A program made the translations under genes and the position numbers. Source: JAXLWB01 sp046328715 (GTDB lineage: Bacteria > Chloroflexota > Anaerolineae > Caldilineales > Caldilineaceae). From it: DNA of 64,000 nucleotides. The notes under the pieces are model-generated. The model saw nothing but the letters and a program-made list of their open reading frames with translations. It searched no databases and was not told the origin of the DNA. The DNA is taken from contig JAXLWB010000014.1 of assembly GCA_046328715.1 (NCBI GenBank), forward strand, positions 1 through 64,000, read 5' to 3'. Positions 39,192 to 48,407 of this stretch are shown here, piece after piece. How positions within the stretch are numbered: the stretch's first letter is position 1; each line of letters opens with the position of its first letter.

Positions 39192-40979
39192 ATGCGAATG
39201 TCAAAGCTATTCTTTCAGACTCTGCGTGAAGCACCTGCCGATGCAGAGGTCGTAAGCCATCAACTGATTGTGCGTGCTGGGCTGGTACGCCAGATTGCAG
39301 CGGGTCTTTTTGACCTGTTGCCGCTGGGGTTGCGCATCAAGCATAAAATCGAAGCGATCTTCCGTGAGGAAATGAACGCCATCGACGGGCAAGAGGTCGT
39401 CTTTCCAGTGGCGCATCCAGCCGAGTTGTGGCAGCAGAGTGGTCGTTGGTATCAGATTGGCGATGACATGGCCCGCTTCAAGGATCGCAAAGGGGCAGAC
39501 ATGTGCCTGGGCATGACCCACGAGGAACTGATGGCCGATCTGGCGCGACAAATTGTCAGCAGCTATCGCCAACTGCCCTTTATTCTCTACCAGATCCAGA
39601 CTAAATTCCGTGATGAACCACGCCCACGCGCAGGGGTTATCCGTGTGCGCGAGTTCACGATGAAAGATGCCTATAGCTTTGATCGTGACTTTGCCGGATT
39701 GGATGCCATCTATCCTAAGTTCTACCAAGCCTACTTCAATATCTTCCGCCGCGCAGGGATTGAGGTGGTGGCTGTCAAGAGCGATACCGGCATGATGGGT
39801 GGCACGATGGCCCATGAGTTTATGGCCATTACCCCGATCGGCGAAGATACGCTGTTGATCTGCGAGCAGTGTGGCTACAGCGCCAACCGCCAAATTGCTA
39901 CCTTCCGCAAGGAAGCCACGGCCAGCAGCAAAAACACACCATTGCCGATCGAAGAGGTCTATACCCCCAACACCACGACCATTGCCAGCCTGGCCAAGTT
40001 TCTTGGGATCGAAGAGAGCGAAACTGCGAAGGCGGTCTTCTGGATTGCTGACATCGATCAGCCGGATGGCAGCATCAAGCAGCAATTCGTCTTCTGCGTG
40101 GTGCGTGGCGATATGGATCTGAACGAAACCAAACTCTCGAATGCCATTAAGGCGCGTGACCTGCGTCCCGCCACAGTGGATGAGATTCATGCTGTGGGTG
40201 CTGAGGCTGGCTATGGCTCACCCGTGGGGATTCAACGCAGCAAGGTACTCTTGGTGGTTGATGACTTGGTGGCATCGAGTGCCAATTTGGTCGCAGGGGC
40301 CAACAAAGTCGGCTACCATCTGCGCAATGTTAACTATGGCCGAGACTATCAGGCTGATATTGTGACTGATATCGTGGCTGCTACGGAAGGACATAACTGT
40401 ATCAAGTGTGGCAGCTCGCTCAAGTCCGTGCGCGGGGTTGAGGTAGGAAACATCTTTAAATTAGGCACCAAATATAGCCAGGCGATGGGCGCACTCTACC
40501 TGGACGAGAACGGCGAGAAGAAACCAATCGTGATGGGTTGCTACGGCATCGGTTCCGAACGTTTGATGCAGGTGGTGGTTGAACTGTGCCGTGATGAGAA
40601 TGGCATTCAGTGGCCGATCAGTATTGCGCCCTATCAGGTTTCGCTGGTCAGCCTCTCGACCGCCAAGACGCCTGAGGTCACGGCGGCTTGTGACAAGATC
40701 TACGCCGATCTGCAAGCGGCTGGTTTCGAAGTGCTCTACGACGACCGTGATGAGCGAGCTGGGGTGAAGTTCAATGACGCCGATCTGCTTGGCATTCCGC
40801 TGCGTTTGACAGTTGGAGGTAAAGGCTTGCAGGCTGGTGCGCTTGAATTGAAAGTGCGACGCACAGGCGAGATGAAGTCCGTTCCGCTTGACAGCTTGGT
40901 TGAAAGTATTCGGGCTGCGGCAGATGAAGAGTGGGCGTTTATTAACGCTAAGGTAAAAGAAGAGGTATTGGAAGATTAA
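39192..40979 (+). CDS. proS: Prolyl-tRNA synthetase
   Basis: Class IIa aminoacyl-tRNA synthetase charging tRNA-Pro, 595 residues, bacterial type. Class II motif 2 lies in TKFRDEPRPRAGVIRVREFT MKDAYSFD (split). A Ybak-like editing insertion occupies residues about 235-385, typical of the ProS type 1 form. Motif 3, GCYGIGSERLMQ, is present, and the C-terminal anticodon-binding domain includes YDDRDERAGVKFNDADLLGI. Complete and full-length. GGAG ribosome site. It precedes a word-repeat hairpin. Confidence 0.97.
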   Translation: MRMSKLFFQTLREAPADAEVVSHQLIVRAGLVRQIAAGLFDLLPLGLRIKHKIEAIFREEMNAIDGQEVVFPVAHPAELWQQSGRWYQIGDDMARFKDRKGADMCLGMTHEELMADLARQIVSSYRQLPFILYQIQTKFRDEPRPRAGVIRVREFTMKDAYSFDRDFAGLDAIYPKFYQAYFNIFRRAGIEVVAVKSDTGMMGGTMAHEFMAITPIGEDTLLICEQCGYSANRQIATFRKEATASSKNTPLPIEEVYTPNTTTIASLAKFLGIEESETAKAVFWIADIDQPDGSIKQQFVFCVVRGDMDLNETKLSNAIKARDLRPATVDEIHAVGAEAGYGSPVGIQRSKVLLVVDDLVASSANLVAGANKVGYHLRNVNYGRDYQADIVTDIVAATEGHNCIKCGSSLKSVRGVEVGNIFKLGTKYSQAMGALYLDENGEKKPIVMGCYGIGSERLMQVVVELCRDENGIQWPISIAPYQVSLVSLSTAKTPEVTAACDKIYADLQAAGFEVLYDDRDERAGVKFNDADLLGIPLRLTVGGKGLQAGALELKVRRTGEMKSVPLDSLVESIRAAADEEWAFINAKVKEEVLED

Positions 40980-40982
40980 AAG

Positions 40983-41029
40983 GAGATTGAAGATTGGTGA
41001 GTAACCTATACTCACCAATCTTCAATCTC
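40983..41029. repeat. Word-repeat hairpin with perfect 21-bp stem
   Basis: GAGATTGAAGATTGGTGAGTA-type arm (40983-41003) pairs perfectly with 41009-41029 across a 5-base loop. GATT-word class. It lies between proS and folC, ending 13 bp before the folC ATG. Confidence 0.85.
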
Positions 41030-41042
41030 TAGTTCTCACTCT

Positions 41043-42410
41043 ATGTCTAACTTTCCCTACTACAGCACTGTCGATCAGATCTACCACGCCGAGTGGAGCA
41101 TCCCCAAAATTGCTCGTTTGCAGCGACTGCGCAATACGATTGAAACACTTTGGCCAGAAGGACATCCTACCAAACTAGTCCAGGTCGTTGGCACCAGTGG
41201 CAAGGGTTCAACCTGCCGTTTTCTTGAAACAGGTTTCAGCTTGGTGGGCAAGGCCGGTGCCTTTATGAGCCCCCACCTCTTTGACTATCGTGAACGTTTT
41301 AGCATCGACGGCAAGTTTGCCACGCAAGAGGACATTCACTGGGCGTGGCAGGAGCGGGTGAAACCCTTTTGTGTACACCTGGCCGCCGAAAATGCGGACC
41401 ATGTTCACAGCTTTTTTGAAGTCTCGATTCTGATTGCGCTCACCTTGTTTGAGAAGTACGAAGTCGAATGGGCTGCCATAGAGGCCGGCGTAGGCGGACG
41501 TTATGATCAGACTCGCTCGCTTGATTGTGTCGCCGCCGTACTGACCAATGTCGGTACCGATCATGCCCATATGTTGGGCGATCAGCAATGGATGCGTGCG
41601 CTGGACAAGGCCGGCGCTGTACGTCCGCAACAACCCTTCTTTACCGCCGATGTGAATCCGACGAATCTCGAAGTGATTGAGCAAGTCTGCGCCGATGCCG
41701 ATGCGCCACTGATCCAGGTTGGACAGGCAGAGATCAATGAATTTGTTCAACGATTGGGAAATTGGGAGATTACCATTGATCCTGAATCGCTGTTACATGC
41801 CGATTATCAGAAGTGGAATGCAGTATTGGCTCGGGCTGTGGTGCGCCACTTTCATCCTGATTTGGACGACAAAACACTGCTGACCGCCTACGCCAATGCC
41901 CGGCTCTTGGGTCGATTTTGGCGTGTCGATGAACATACCTACGCTGATATTGCGCACAACGTGGAAAAGATTGGCGCGTTGGCGGGCGAGATTCGAGCAC
42001 AATTTGGCGATCGGCGCAAGGTGCTGGTCTTGGGCATCAGCGGCAAGCGCATCCCGATCCAGGTCTTTGCTTCGTTGGCCGGTAGCGCACGCGCTATCAT
42101 CTTTACCGGCTCTCCCTATAAGGGACAAGATCCGGGCTCGATTCAACGCGAACTGGCAAACTTGACGGCTGGCATTCCCACCATTGTGGTCGCCGACCCG
42201 AAGGCCGCTTTGGAAATGGCCCATTCTATCCGCCAGGACGACGATGTGATCATCCTGACCGGTTCCACCTATATGATTGAACAGGCGCTTAACCCTGATC
42301 CCTATCTGCGCCACATGAGTGCGAACTTTGGCTGGCGCATGCAAGAGAGCCGCGAGGCAACGGGAACGGTCCAACTCAAACTGCCCAGCAACCCCATGGT
42401 TGTGAGATAA
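41043..42410 (+). CDS. folC: Bifunctional folylpolyglutamate/dihydrofolate synthase
   Basis: Mur-ligase-fold enzyme that adds glutamate to folates, 455 residues. ATP-binding GTSGKGST is present, followed by the Omega-loop region KAGAFMSPHLFDYRERFSID and VGTDHAHMLGDQ. The C-terminal domain starts near residue 305. Slightly longer than average FolC. Whether it also has dihydrofolate synthase activity is not clear; no other folate gene is near. It pairs functionally with thyX in folate metabolism. Confidence 0.9.
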   Translation: MSNFPYYSTVDQIYHAEWSIPKIARLQRLRNTIETLWPEGHPTKLVQVVGTSGKGSTCRFLETGFSLVGKAGAFMSPHLFDYRERFSIDGKFATQEDIHWAWQERVKPFCVHLAAENADHVHSFFEVSILIALTLFEKYEVEWAAIEAGVGGRYDQTRSLDCVAAVLTNVGTDHAHMLGDQQWMRALDKAGAVRPQQPFFTADVNPTNLEVIEQVCADADAPLIQVGQAEINEFVQRLGNWEITIDPESLLHADYQKWNAVLARAVVRHFHPDLDDKTLLTAYANARLLGRFWRVDEHTYADIAHNVEKIGALAGEIRAQFGDRRKVLVLGISGKRIPIQVFASLAGSARAIIFTGSPYKGQDPGSIQRELANLTAGIPTIVVADPKAALEMAHSIRQDDDVIILTGSTYMIEQALNPDPYLRHMSANFGWRMQESREATGTVQLKLPSNPMVVR

Positions 42411-42423
42411 GGAAACCACTTTC

Positions 42424-42813
42424 ATGAACTTTATTGAAACATTGCAGTCCCACCTCTATGCTATCCAGAGCCGCGACTTTGACCTCTTCGTCTCTACCTT
42501 GAGCGAGCAGGAAGAGTTGACGCTCTTGACCTTGAGCGGTCAAATGACCGTCTGGCGGGTAGACTTTGTCGAAACCATGAAAGGTTGGTTTGCCGACACC
42601 GATTGGAAAATCAAATTTGAGGTGGTCCGTACCTATGAAACGGCAGAGATGGGTTTTGCGCTTCTCTACGTGAATTATGACGACGTGGATGGCGAAGGGA
42701 CACCGTATCACCTGGACTACTTTCTCAACCTGATCTTCGCCCAGGAAAATGGCTCCTGGCGTCTGGTGCACGATCAAAATACCTTTGCTGATACAACTGG
42801 TGTGGATGCTTAG
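42424..42813 (+). CDS. NTF2/SnoaL-like protein
   Basis: A 129-residue single-domain protein with the alpha-helical start and curved beta-sheet pattern of the NTF2-like superfamily (ETLQSHLYAIQSRDFDLFVS, ILTAMKGWF-like segment VETMKGWFADTDWKIKFEVV, and NGSWRLVHDQNT). It has no known catalytic motif. It lies 13 bp after folC and 17 bp before era, so it is in the same operon. Function unknown. Confidence 0.75.
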   Translation: MNFIETLQSHLYAIQSRDFDLFVSTLSEQEELTLLTLSGQMTVWRVDFVETMKGWFADTDWKIKFEVVRTYETAEMGFALLYVNYDDVDGEGTPYHLDYFLNLIFAQENGSWRLVHDQNTFADTTGVDA

Positions 42814-42830
42814 GTGGTGACAACTTCATT

Positions 42831-43838
42831 ATGACACCCTTAGAAGCTGAAGTAAGTGACCATCACTCTGGCTACGTCGCTGTGATTGGCCGTCCCAATG
42901 TCGGCAAATCGACACTCTTTAACCGGCTGCTCGGTCAGAAGATTGCAATCACCAGCCCCAAGCCGCAGACGACGCGTGATCAACTCCTCGGCATCTATAC
43001 AGAGGAAAATCTGCAAATTCTTTTCCTCGACACGCCTGGCATCCACCGCCCCGAACACAAACTCGGTGAACATATGGTCGAAGTTGCCACGAAGACCATT
43101 TTGGATGCGGACATCGTGCTCTGGTTGGTCGATGCGGGTGTCAAACCGACCGAGGAAGACATTCACATCGCCGAAGTGCTGCGCAAATTGCATCAAAAGC
43201 ATTCGCTCAAGCAGATCATACTCGGCCTCAACAAAACCGATCAACAGCGTGCCAAAGACACCGCCGAATGGCGCAGCGAAGAGTATAGCGAGTTGCTTGC
43301 GTGGTGGGGTGAAAGTGCGCAGTCAGCATTCACGAGTCACGAGTCACGTATCACAAATTCGCAATCCCCTCTCCTCCTCTGCCGTTTTAGCGCCAGAACT
43401 GGTGACGGCATTCCCCAATTGATTGAAACATTACGCCTGGCACTCCCTGTTGGACCACGCTATTATGCCGAAGATGAAGTTACCGATCTCCATGTGCGTT
43501 TTATCGCCGAAGAGATGATCCGTGAAAAAGCCTTGCTTCTGCTGCAAGATGAAGTACCCCACAGCATCGCCGTAGAAGTGGACGAATTTACAGAACGCAG
43601 CGAAACCCTCACCTATATCTCTGCTACGATCTATGTTGAGCGACCCACCCAGAAAGCCATTGTCCTCGGTGAAGGTGGCAGGATGATCAAAAAAATTGGC
43701 GCGGCTGCCCGCAAAGAGATTGAGACGATGCTCGAAACCAAGGTCTACTTGGAACTTTGGGTCAAGGTTTGGGAACGTTGGCGCACACGCCCGGATTTGT
43801 TGCAAAAGTTAGGCTACGCCCCCGAACGTAAAGGGTAG
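42831..43838 (+). CDS. era: GTPase Era
   Basis: Essential GTPase for 16S rRNA maturation, 335 residues. G1 GRPNVGKS, G3 DTPG (LFLDTPGIHRPEHKLG), G4 NKTD, and the C-terminal KH domain containing GEGGRMIKKIGAAARKEIE are present. It is longer than usual (about 300 residues) because of an insert at about residues 160-185, encoded partly by word-repeat sequence (43329-43369). ATG at 42831. Last gene of the proS-folC-era group. Confidence 0.95.
   Translation: MTPLEAEVSDHHSGYVAVIGRPNVGKSTLFNRLLGQKIAITSPKPQTTRDQLLGIYTEENLQILFLDTPGIHRPEHKLGEHMVEVATKTILDADIVLWLVDAGVKPTEEDIHIAEVLRKLHQKHSLKQIILGLNKTDQQRAKDTAEWRSEEYSELLAWWGESAQSAFTSHESRITNSQSPLLLCRFSARTGDGIPQLIETLRLALPVGPRYYAEDEVTDLHVRFIAEEMIREKALLLLQDEVPHSIAVEVDEFTERSETLTYISATIYVERPTQKAIVLGEGGRMIKKIGAAARKEIETMLETKVYLELWVKVWERWRTRPDLLQKLGYAPERKG
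43329..43369. repeat. Word-repeat array inside era
   Basis: TTCACGAGTCACGAGTCACG followed by TATCACAAATTCGCAATC encodes in frame a Ser-rich loop reading FTSHESRITNSQS. CACG/TCAC words also form the element at 58413-58473, and the CGCAATC word recurs elsewhere. It lies between the G domain and the KH domain. Confidence 0.6.
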
Positions 43839-43904
43839 TTCTCCTCGCTAACGATAGTTTAACTTTCTTCGTATACAACTGATATGCGAAATGAAAGAAA
43901 GCTG

Positions 43905-43913
43905 TGTTATAAT
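43905..43913 (+). promoter_or_regulatory. Extended -10 promoter of the XPB helicase gene
   Basis: TGTTATAAT (43905-43913) is an extended -10 (TGn TATAAT). The -35 region (TGCGAA, 43885) is weak. The ATG at 43922 is about at the expected start, so the mRNA would be leaderless or nearly so. Confidence 0.55.
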
Positions 43914-43921
43914 ATCCTGTT

Positions 43922-45664
43922 ATGAATTACAACCCAGCCAATCCACTCATTGTACAGGGTGATAAGACTGTTCTGCTCGAAGTAGATAATCCTCAATATA
44001 CCGAAGCCCGTGACGTTCTGGCGCGCTTTGCCGAATTAGAAAAAAGCCCGGAATATATTCACAGCTATCGGATCTCTCCCCTGTCTCTATGGAATGCCGC
44101 TGCTGCTGGTATGAGCGCCGAGGCGATTCTCAATGGACTAGACAGCTTTAGTAAATATCCCATCCCTGGCAACGTGCGCGTTGATATCACGGAGTATATT
44201 GCTCGCTATGGTCGGGTGAAGATAGTCAAGTGCGATGGCGAACTGCGACTCGTCTCTAATGATCGGGCTCTGATCGCAGAGTTGCAACGCCAGAAGTCGC
44301 TCAAACCATATATCCTTTATACCATCAATGACGACACCATCGTGGTTGATGCCGCCATGCGTGGGCACATCAAACATGCCCTGGTTGAGCTTGGCTATCC
44401 CGCTGAAGATCTAGCTGGTTATGTAAGCGGCGAAGCACTGGAGTTTGTCCTGCGGGCTCAGGCACTCAGTGGCAAAACGTTTCAGCCGCGTGATTATCAA
44501 AAAGCGGCAGCAGATGTTTACTATGCCGATGGCGCTGATCATGGCGGTTCTGGCGTGGTTGTGCTGCCCTGTGGTGCAGGCAAGACGATTGTTGGACTAG
44601 CAGCCATGTCGCGCACCCAATGCAACACGCTGATTCTTACGCCTAATACCTTCTCGGTAAAGCAGTGGATCAACGAGATCCAAGACAAGACGACACTCAC
44701 CCCTGACCTCATCGGCGAGTATACGGGGCAACGCAAAGAAATCCGACCGATTACGGTTGCAACCTACCAGACCATCACCTACCGCAAGCGCGGTATGAAG
44801 GAAGATGGCATTATCCGCGACATCTATCCCCATTTTGAGCTTTTTGATGAAGGCAACTGGGGGTTGATCATCTACGACGAGGTGCATCTGTTGCCGGCAC
44901 CGGTTTTTAGTATCACAGCCGAATTACAAGCACGCCGCCGCTTGGGACTGACCGCTACTTTGGTACGCGAAGATGGTCGGGAAGAAGAGGTCTTCTCTTT
45001 GATCGGTCCCAAAAAGTACGATGTGCCCTGGAAAGACCTGGAGCGTCAAGGCTGGATCGCCGAAGCCGATGTGACTGAAGTGCGTATCCCCATGCCCGAT
45101 GAGGTGCGCATGGATTATGCACTCTCCGATCCGCGCCACAAATATCGGATTGCAGCATGCAGCCCGGCCAAATACTTTGTGCTCGATCAACTGCTCGCCA
45201 AGCACCAGGATGACCAAACACTGATCATCGGCATGTATTTGGACCAGTTGGAACAGGTCAAACAGCGCACTGGCTTTGAATTGCTGACCGGTGAAACCCC
45301 TGCGCGTGAACGTCAGAAGCTCATCGACCGCTTTCGCAGTGGCGAACTACAAAAGCTTATCATCTCCAAAGTGGGTAACTTTGCCATCGATCTGCCGGAT
45401 GCTTCAGTGATGATTCAAATTAGCGGCACCTTTGGCAGCCGCCAGGAAGAAGCCCAACGATTGGGACGCATTCTTCGCCCCAAACAAGATGGACAGCTTG
45501 CCCATTTTTACACCTTGGTCTCCAAGGATTCGCAGGATCAAGAATTCGGGGCCAACCGACAGCTCTTCCTCACCGAGCAAGGTTACCAGTACACGATCCT
45601 TTACGATGACGAGGTCGCTGGCTTCAAACCCCGCCGCAATGCAAAGGATCCAAAGCCAGAATGA
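43922..45664 (+). CDS. XPB/ERCC3-type DNA helicase
   Basis: A 580-residue superfamily 2 helicase of the XPB/Rad25 type. Residues about 1-180 form the N-terminal domain with damage-recognition-like region. Walker A CGAGKT (PCGAGKTIVGL), DEVH box (IIYDEVHLLPAP), motif III LTATLVREDGREEEVF including the RED-type motif, and motif VI EEAQRLGRILRPK are all present. Bacterial XPB has 3'-5' helicase activity and a suspected role in repair. The two genes after it encode large helicase-associated proteins, so they may act together. Confidence 0.93.
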   Translation: MNYNPANPLIVQGDKTVLLEVDNPQYTEARDVLARFAELEKSPEYIHSYRISPLSLWNAAAAGMSAEAILNGLDSFSKYPIPGNVRVDITEYIARYGRVKIVKCDGELRLVSNDRALIAELQRQKSLKPYILYTINDDTIVVDAAMRGHIKHALVELGYPAEDLAGYVSGEALEFVLRAQALSGKTFQPRDYQKAAADVYYADGADHGGSGVVVLPCGAGKTIVGLAAMSRTQCNTLILTPNTFSVKQWINEIQDKTTLTPDLIGEYTGQRKEIRPITVATYQTITYRKRGMKEDGIIRDIYPHFELFDEGNWGLIIYDEVHLLPAPVFSITAELQARRRLGLTATLVREDGREEEVFSLIGPKKYDVPWKDLERQGWIAEADVTEVRIPMPDEVRMDYALSDPRHKYRIAACSPAKYFVLDQLLAKHQDDQTLIIGMYLDQLEQVKQRTGFELLTGETPARERQKLIDRFRSGELQKLIISKVGNFAIDLPDASVMIQISGTFGSRQEEAQRLGRILRPKQDGQLAHFYTLVSKDSQDQEFGANRQLFLTEQGYQYTILYDDEVAGFKPRRNAKDPKPE

Positions 45665-45665
45665 T

Positions 45666-45732
45666 AGGACGAAGAGATGACAAGGTGACAGGGTGAAAGA
45701 TTGTTTTTGTTATCTTGTCATCTCTTCGTCCT
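45666..45732. repeat. Word-repeat hairpin (19-bp stem)
   Basis: AGGACGAAGAGATGACAAG (45666-45684) pairs perfectly with its complement at 45714-45732. It lies between the XPB gene and the SWIM gene. GATGACA word class; the interior adds GTGACAGGGTGA. Confidence 0.85.
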
Positions 45733-45742
45733 TTACACCACT

Positions 45743-48091
45743 ATGCTATCTTTAGAAAAACTTACTCCCTCTGACATCCAAAAATATCTTGACATGAGTA
45801 GCTACAAAAAGGGACGTAGCTATATCGATAGAGTCATCGAGCCGCAGCGCATTGACAACCGGCTCAAGGCGACCGTAGCTGGTTCGCGGCTCTATACGAC
45901 TGAAGCAGAAGTGACTGAGAATACGATCGTTTCGCATTGTAGTTGCCCTATGGGGGGTGGCTGCAAACATGTCGCTGCACTCCTGCAAAAATGGATATAC
46001 TCACCCCACTTGTTTAATAAGTCGGCTAAAGTTACTGTCACGCCGATTCCAGCAAAACGTTATCCAGTTGAAGTCATCGAAGTCGAAACGCCCCCTTCGA
46101 CCCCGGTCAAGGGATTGCCTAACTGGATGGAAAAATCGTTTGAGCAGCGACAGCAAGAGTACCGACAGTTGCTGGAGCGTGAATTGCAATACCTGACCAT
46201 TGACGATATGCGCCAATGGGTGAGCAGCAGCGGATGGTCGGTCAAAGGCACGCGCAAAGCTGATCTCGCTCATCAAATTGCCGATAAGATGTTGGATGAC
46301 GCCGAGAATCAACGGCTAATCAATTCGCTTGATCTTGAACACCTGCGTGTCTTGACTGCAGTGGCGCTGATCGGAAGCGTTCGGGCTGCAAGTTTCGCTA
46401 CAATAGAAAAGTTGGCGGAGAGTCTCGGGCCATTACAAAAACACAAACAATTTACTGCCTATCTGAACCATCTTTTCGAGGCTGGCCTCATCTTTTTTAG
46501 TCAACGGATGCAGTCTATTGGCTTTGGTGAACAAGCACGTATACCACCCATGCGCCTTGCGTTTATGCAGCCCTTACTGGCGGGCCAGCTTCCATCTAGC
46601 TCGGATTTGCCTGATGCAGTCAAGGGCAGCGAACTCCATTTTGCCGAGGGCAATACGCTGTTGCGAACCTTCGAACAGCTTCTCCTCTTGCTGGATGCGA
46701 CTCCGGCCACGCTGCGCCCGCCCCTGCCACGCCCTGTGTTAGAGCGATTTTATCCACGGCTGCAAAGTTGGGATTTTGACCTCAATGATCTCGCCAAAGC
46801 GGAACGGGCAGGGGCACTCAAACCAGCCGCAAATACAATGTTGACTGTACTGGTCCCGCCACGTCTGCTGTCAGATGAGGCAATCAAACAGTTGTCCACA
46901 ATTGCTGGCGATGAAACGCGCCTGGAGTTTATGGTACAGTTGATGCTGGCGGCTGGAATTGTTCAACCTGGCAGTCCGGTTACCGTTCGTCCGCAGGTGC
47001 GCGATGAGTTCTTTCGCTATGATGATGCCAAGAAACGTGCCGTGTTGGCGCACGCTTGGTTTGATCTCGCAGGGTGGAACGAACTTTGGGAAGTGATTCG
47101 CCAACATCCATCACTCAGTCTTAAATATGGGCCACCCCAGTTTTATGGTAGCCTGAATCGCGAGGAGACATTGACCAAGCTGCTCACGGATTACCGCAAG
47201 CTGATCCTGAGTGGGCTTTCCCTGTTGCCTGATCAGGAGTGGATTGCCTTTGATTCCTTTATGGCTTTCTATAAGTCGTGGTGGAAAGGTTTTAACCACA
47301 AGTTCTGGAATCCTGCAAGCTATACAAGTGGTCTCGATAAGGTTGCGCAGGTACAAGGGTACTGGTATCTGGTCAATGGCGAGACGCCTTTGAATGGCGA
47401 CAAGATGCAAGACTGGCAACTGGCACAGGGAAACTTTATTCGTTTTCTGCTGTGCGGCCCCCTTTCCTGGCTGGGATTGGTCGATCTGCACTTTACCAAC
47501 GAGGTGCTCACCCATTTCCGCCTTCATGGATTGCGCGATCTCTATCTGGATCGCCAGGAAGCACCCCCCCTGCCGACAGTTGCAGTCAGTAGCAATACTA
47601 AACAGATCAGCCAGGAGACCAAAGATGCACTGGTCGCCCAGGCGGACACCATCGACGTTGATCCCTCTAAAGTAAGTGGCCGGATTCATTCATTGCTTGA
47701 ACGAATTGCCAAACGGATCGTCACCCAGCCGCACAAATTTACCTATCGGCTGGATCTGGAAACCACTCACAAGAGTTTCGAAGCTGGGCTAGCACTGAGT
47801 GATTTAAATAGTGAGTGGAAAGAGTTGACGGGAGAAGCATTGCCCCCGTCGATCATTGAGATCCTACAAGGTTGGTGGGAAAGTTATGGACAAGTGCGCC
47901 TCTATGAGGAAATGACGATCATTGAGTTTGGGGACGATCATGCACTTACTGAAATGAAAGCGTTGACTTCACTAAACAATCTGCTATTGGTCGAACTTTC
48001 GCCACGTTTGGTTGTGATTCCACAAAGTGCGGTAACCACGCTCATGGGTGAATTGCAAAAGGCAGGTTACACGCCGAAGCAAGTAGCATAA
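45743..48091 (+). CDS. SWIM zinc-finger helicase-associated protein
   Basis: A 782-residue protein. An N-terminal SWIM zinc finger (CSCPMGGGCKHVAALLQKW; C-x-C-x(n)-C-x-H) lies at residues about 58-77. A SAP-like segment IDDMRQWVSSSGWSVKGTR follows at about 150-170. The rest resembles the XPB/Ssl2 N-terminal helicase-associated family. Its C-terminal 80 residues align with those of the next large gene (WWESYGQVRLYEEMTIIEF against KKWGLYYGSATIDTLTLIEF), so the two are paralogues. ATG at 45743. Probably binds DNA or protein with the XPB helicase. Confidence 0.75.
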   Translation: MLSLEKLTPSDIQKYLDMSSYKKGRSYIDRVIEPQRIDNRLKATVAGSRLYTTEAEVTENTIVSHCSCPMGGGCKHVAALLQKWIYSPHLFNKSAKVTVTPIPAKRYPVEVIEVETPPSTPVKGLPNWMEKSFEQRQQEYRQLLERELQYLTIDDMRQWVSSSGWSVKGTRKADLAHQIADKMLDDAENQRLINSLDLEHLRVLTAVALIGSVRAASFATIEKLAESLGPLQKHKQFTAYLNHLFEAGLIFFSQRMQSIGFGEQARIPPMRLAFMQPLLAGQLPSSSDLPDAVKGSELHFAEGNTLLRTFEQLLLLLDATPATLRPPLPRPVLERFYPRLQSWDFDLNDLAKAERAGALKPAANTMLTVLVPPRLLSDEAIKQLSTIAGDETRLEFMVQLMLAAGIVQPGSPVTVRPQVRDEFFRYDDAKKRAVLAHAWFDLAGWNELWEVIRQHPSLSLKYGPPQFYGSLNREETLTKLLTDYRKLILSGLSLLPDQEWIAFDSFMAFYKSWWKGFNHKFWNPASYTSGLDKVAQVQGYWYLVNGETPLNGDKMQDWQLAQGNFIRFLLCGPLSWLGLVDLHFTNEVLTHFRLHGLRDLYLDRQEAPPLPTVAVSSNTKQISQETKDALVAQADTIDVDPSKVSGRIHSLLERIAKRIVTQPHKFTYRLDLETTHKSFEAGLALSDLNSEWKELTGEALPPSIIEILQGWWESYGQVRLYEEMTIIEFGDDHALTEMKALTSLNNLLLVELSPRLVVIPQSAVTTLMGELQKAGYTPKQVA

Positions 48092-48094
48092 TTT

Positions 48095-48390
48095 CAGAAC
48101 CCCACGCGTCGGCACGGGGTAACGTCGTATCATTTGCTACCAGTCGCTTACGCTTCTGGCTCAGATGGATACGGGGTAGACTTCAGAACCCCACGCGTCA
48201 GCACGGGGTAACGCCGTATCATTATGCTACCAGTCGCTTACGCTTCTGGCTCAGATGGATCCGGGGTAGACCCCAGAACCCCATGCGTCAGCACGGGGTA
48301 ACGTCGTATCATTATGCTACCAGTCGCTTACGCTTCTGGCTCAGATGGATCCAGGGTAGACTTCAGAACCCCATGCGTCAGCACGGGGTA
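48095..48390. repeat. Tandem repeat, three 89-90 bp units plus a partial fourth
   Basis: Units at 48095-48183, 48184-48273, 48274-48363 and a 27-bp partial unit to 48390. They differ at only a few positions. Each unit has short inverted repeats: ACCCC/GGGGT around GCGTC-GCAC, and CCAG/CTGG around TCGCTTACGCTT. No ORF crosses it and no spacers are present. It fills the 316-bp gap between the two helicase-associated genes. Confidence 0.9.
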
Positions 48391-48407
48391 GGTTGCGGAT
48401 CATTCTT

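Noticed and set aside
39207..40190. Long antisense ORF (327 codons) opposite proS
   Set aside because: Fully inside proS and without domain features.
48095..48390. CRISPR array
   Set aside because: Units of 89-90 bp are contiguous with no unique spacers, and no cas genes are present.
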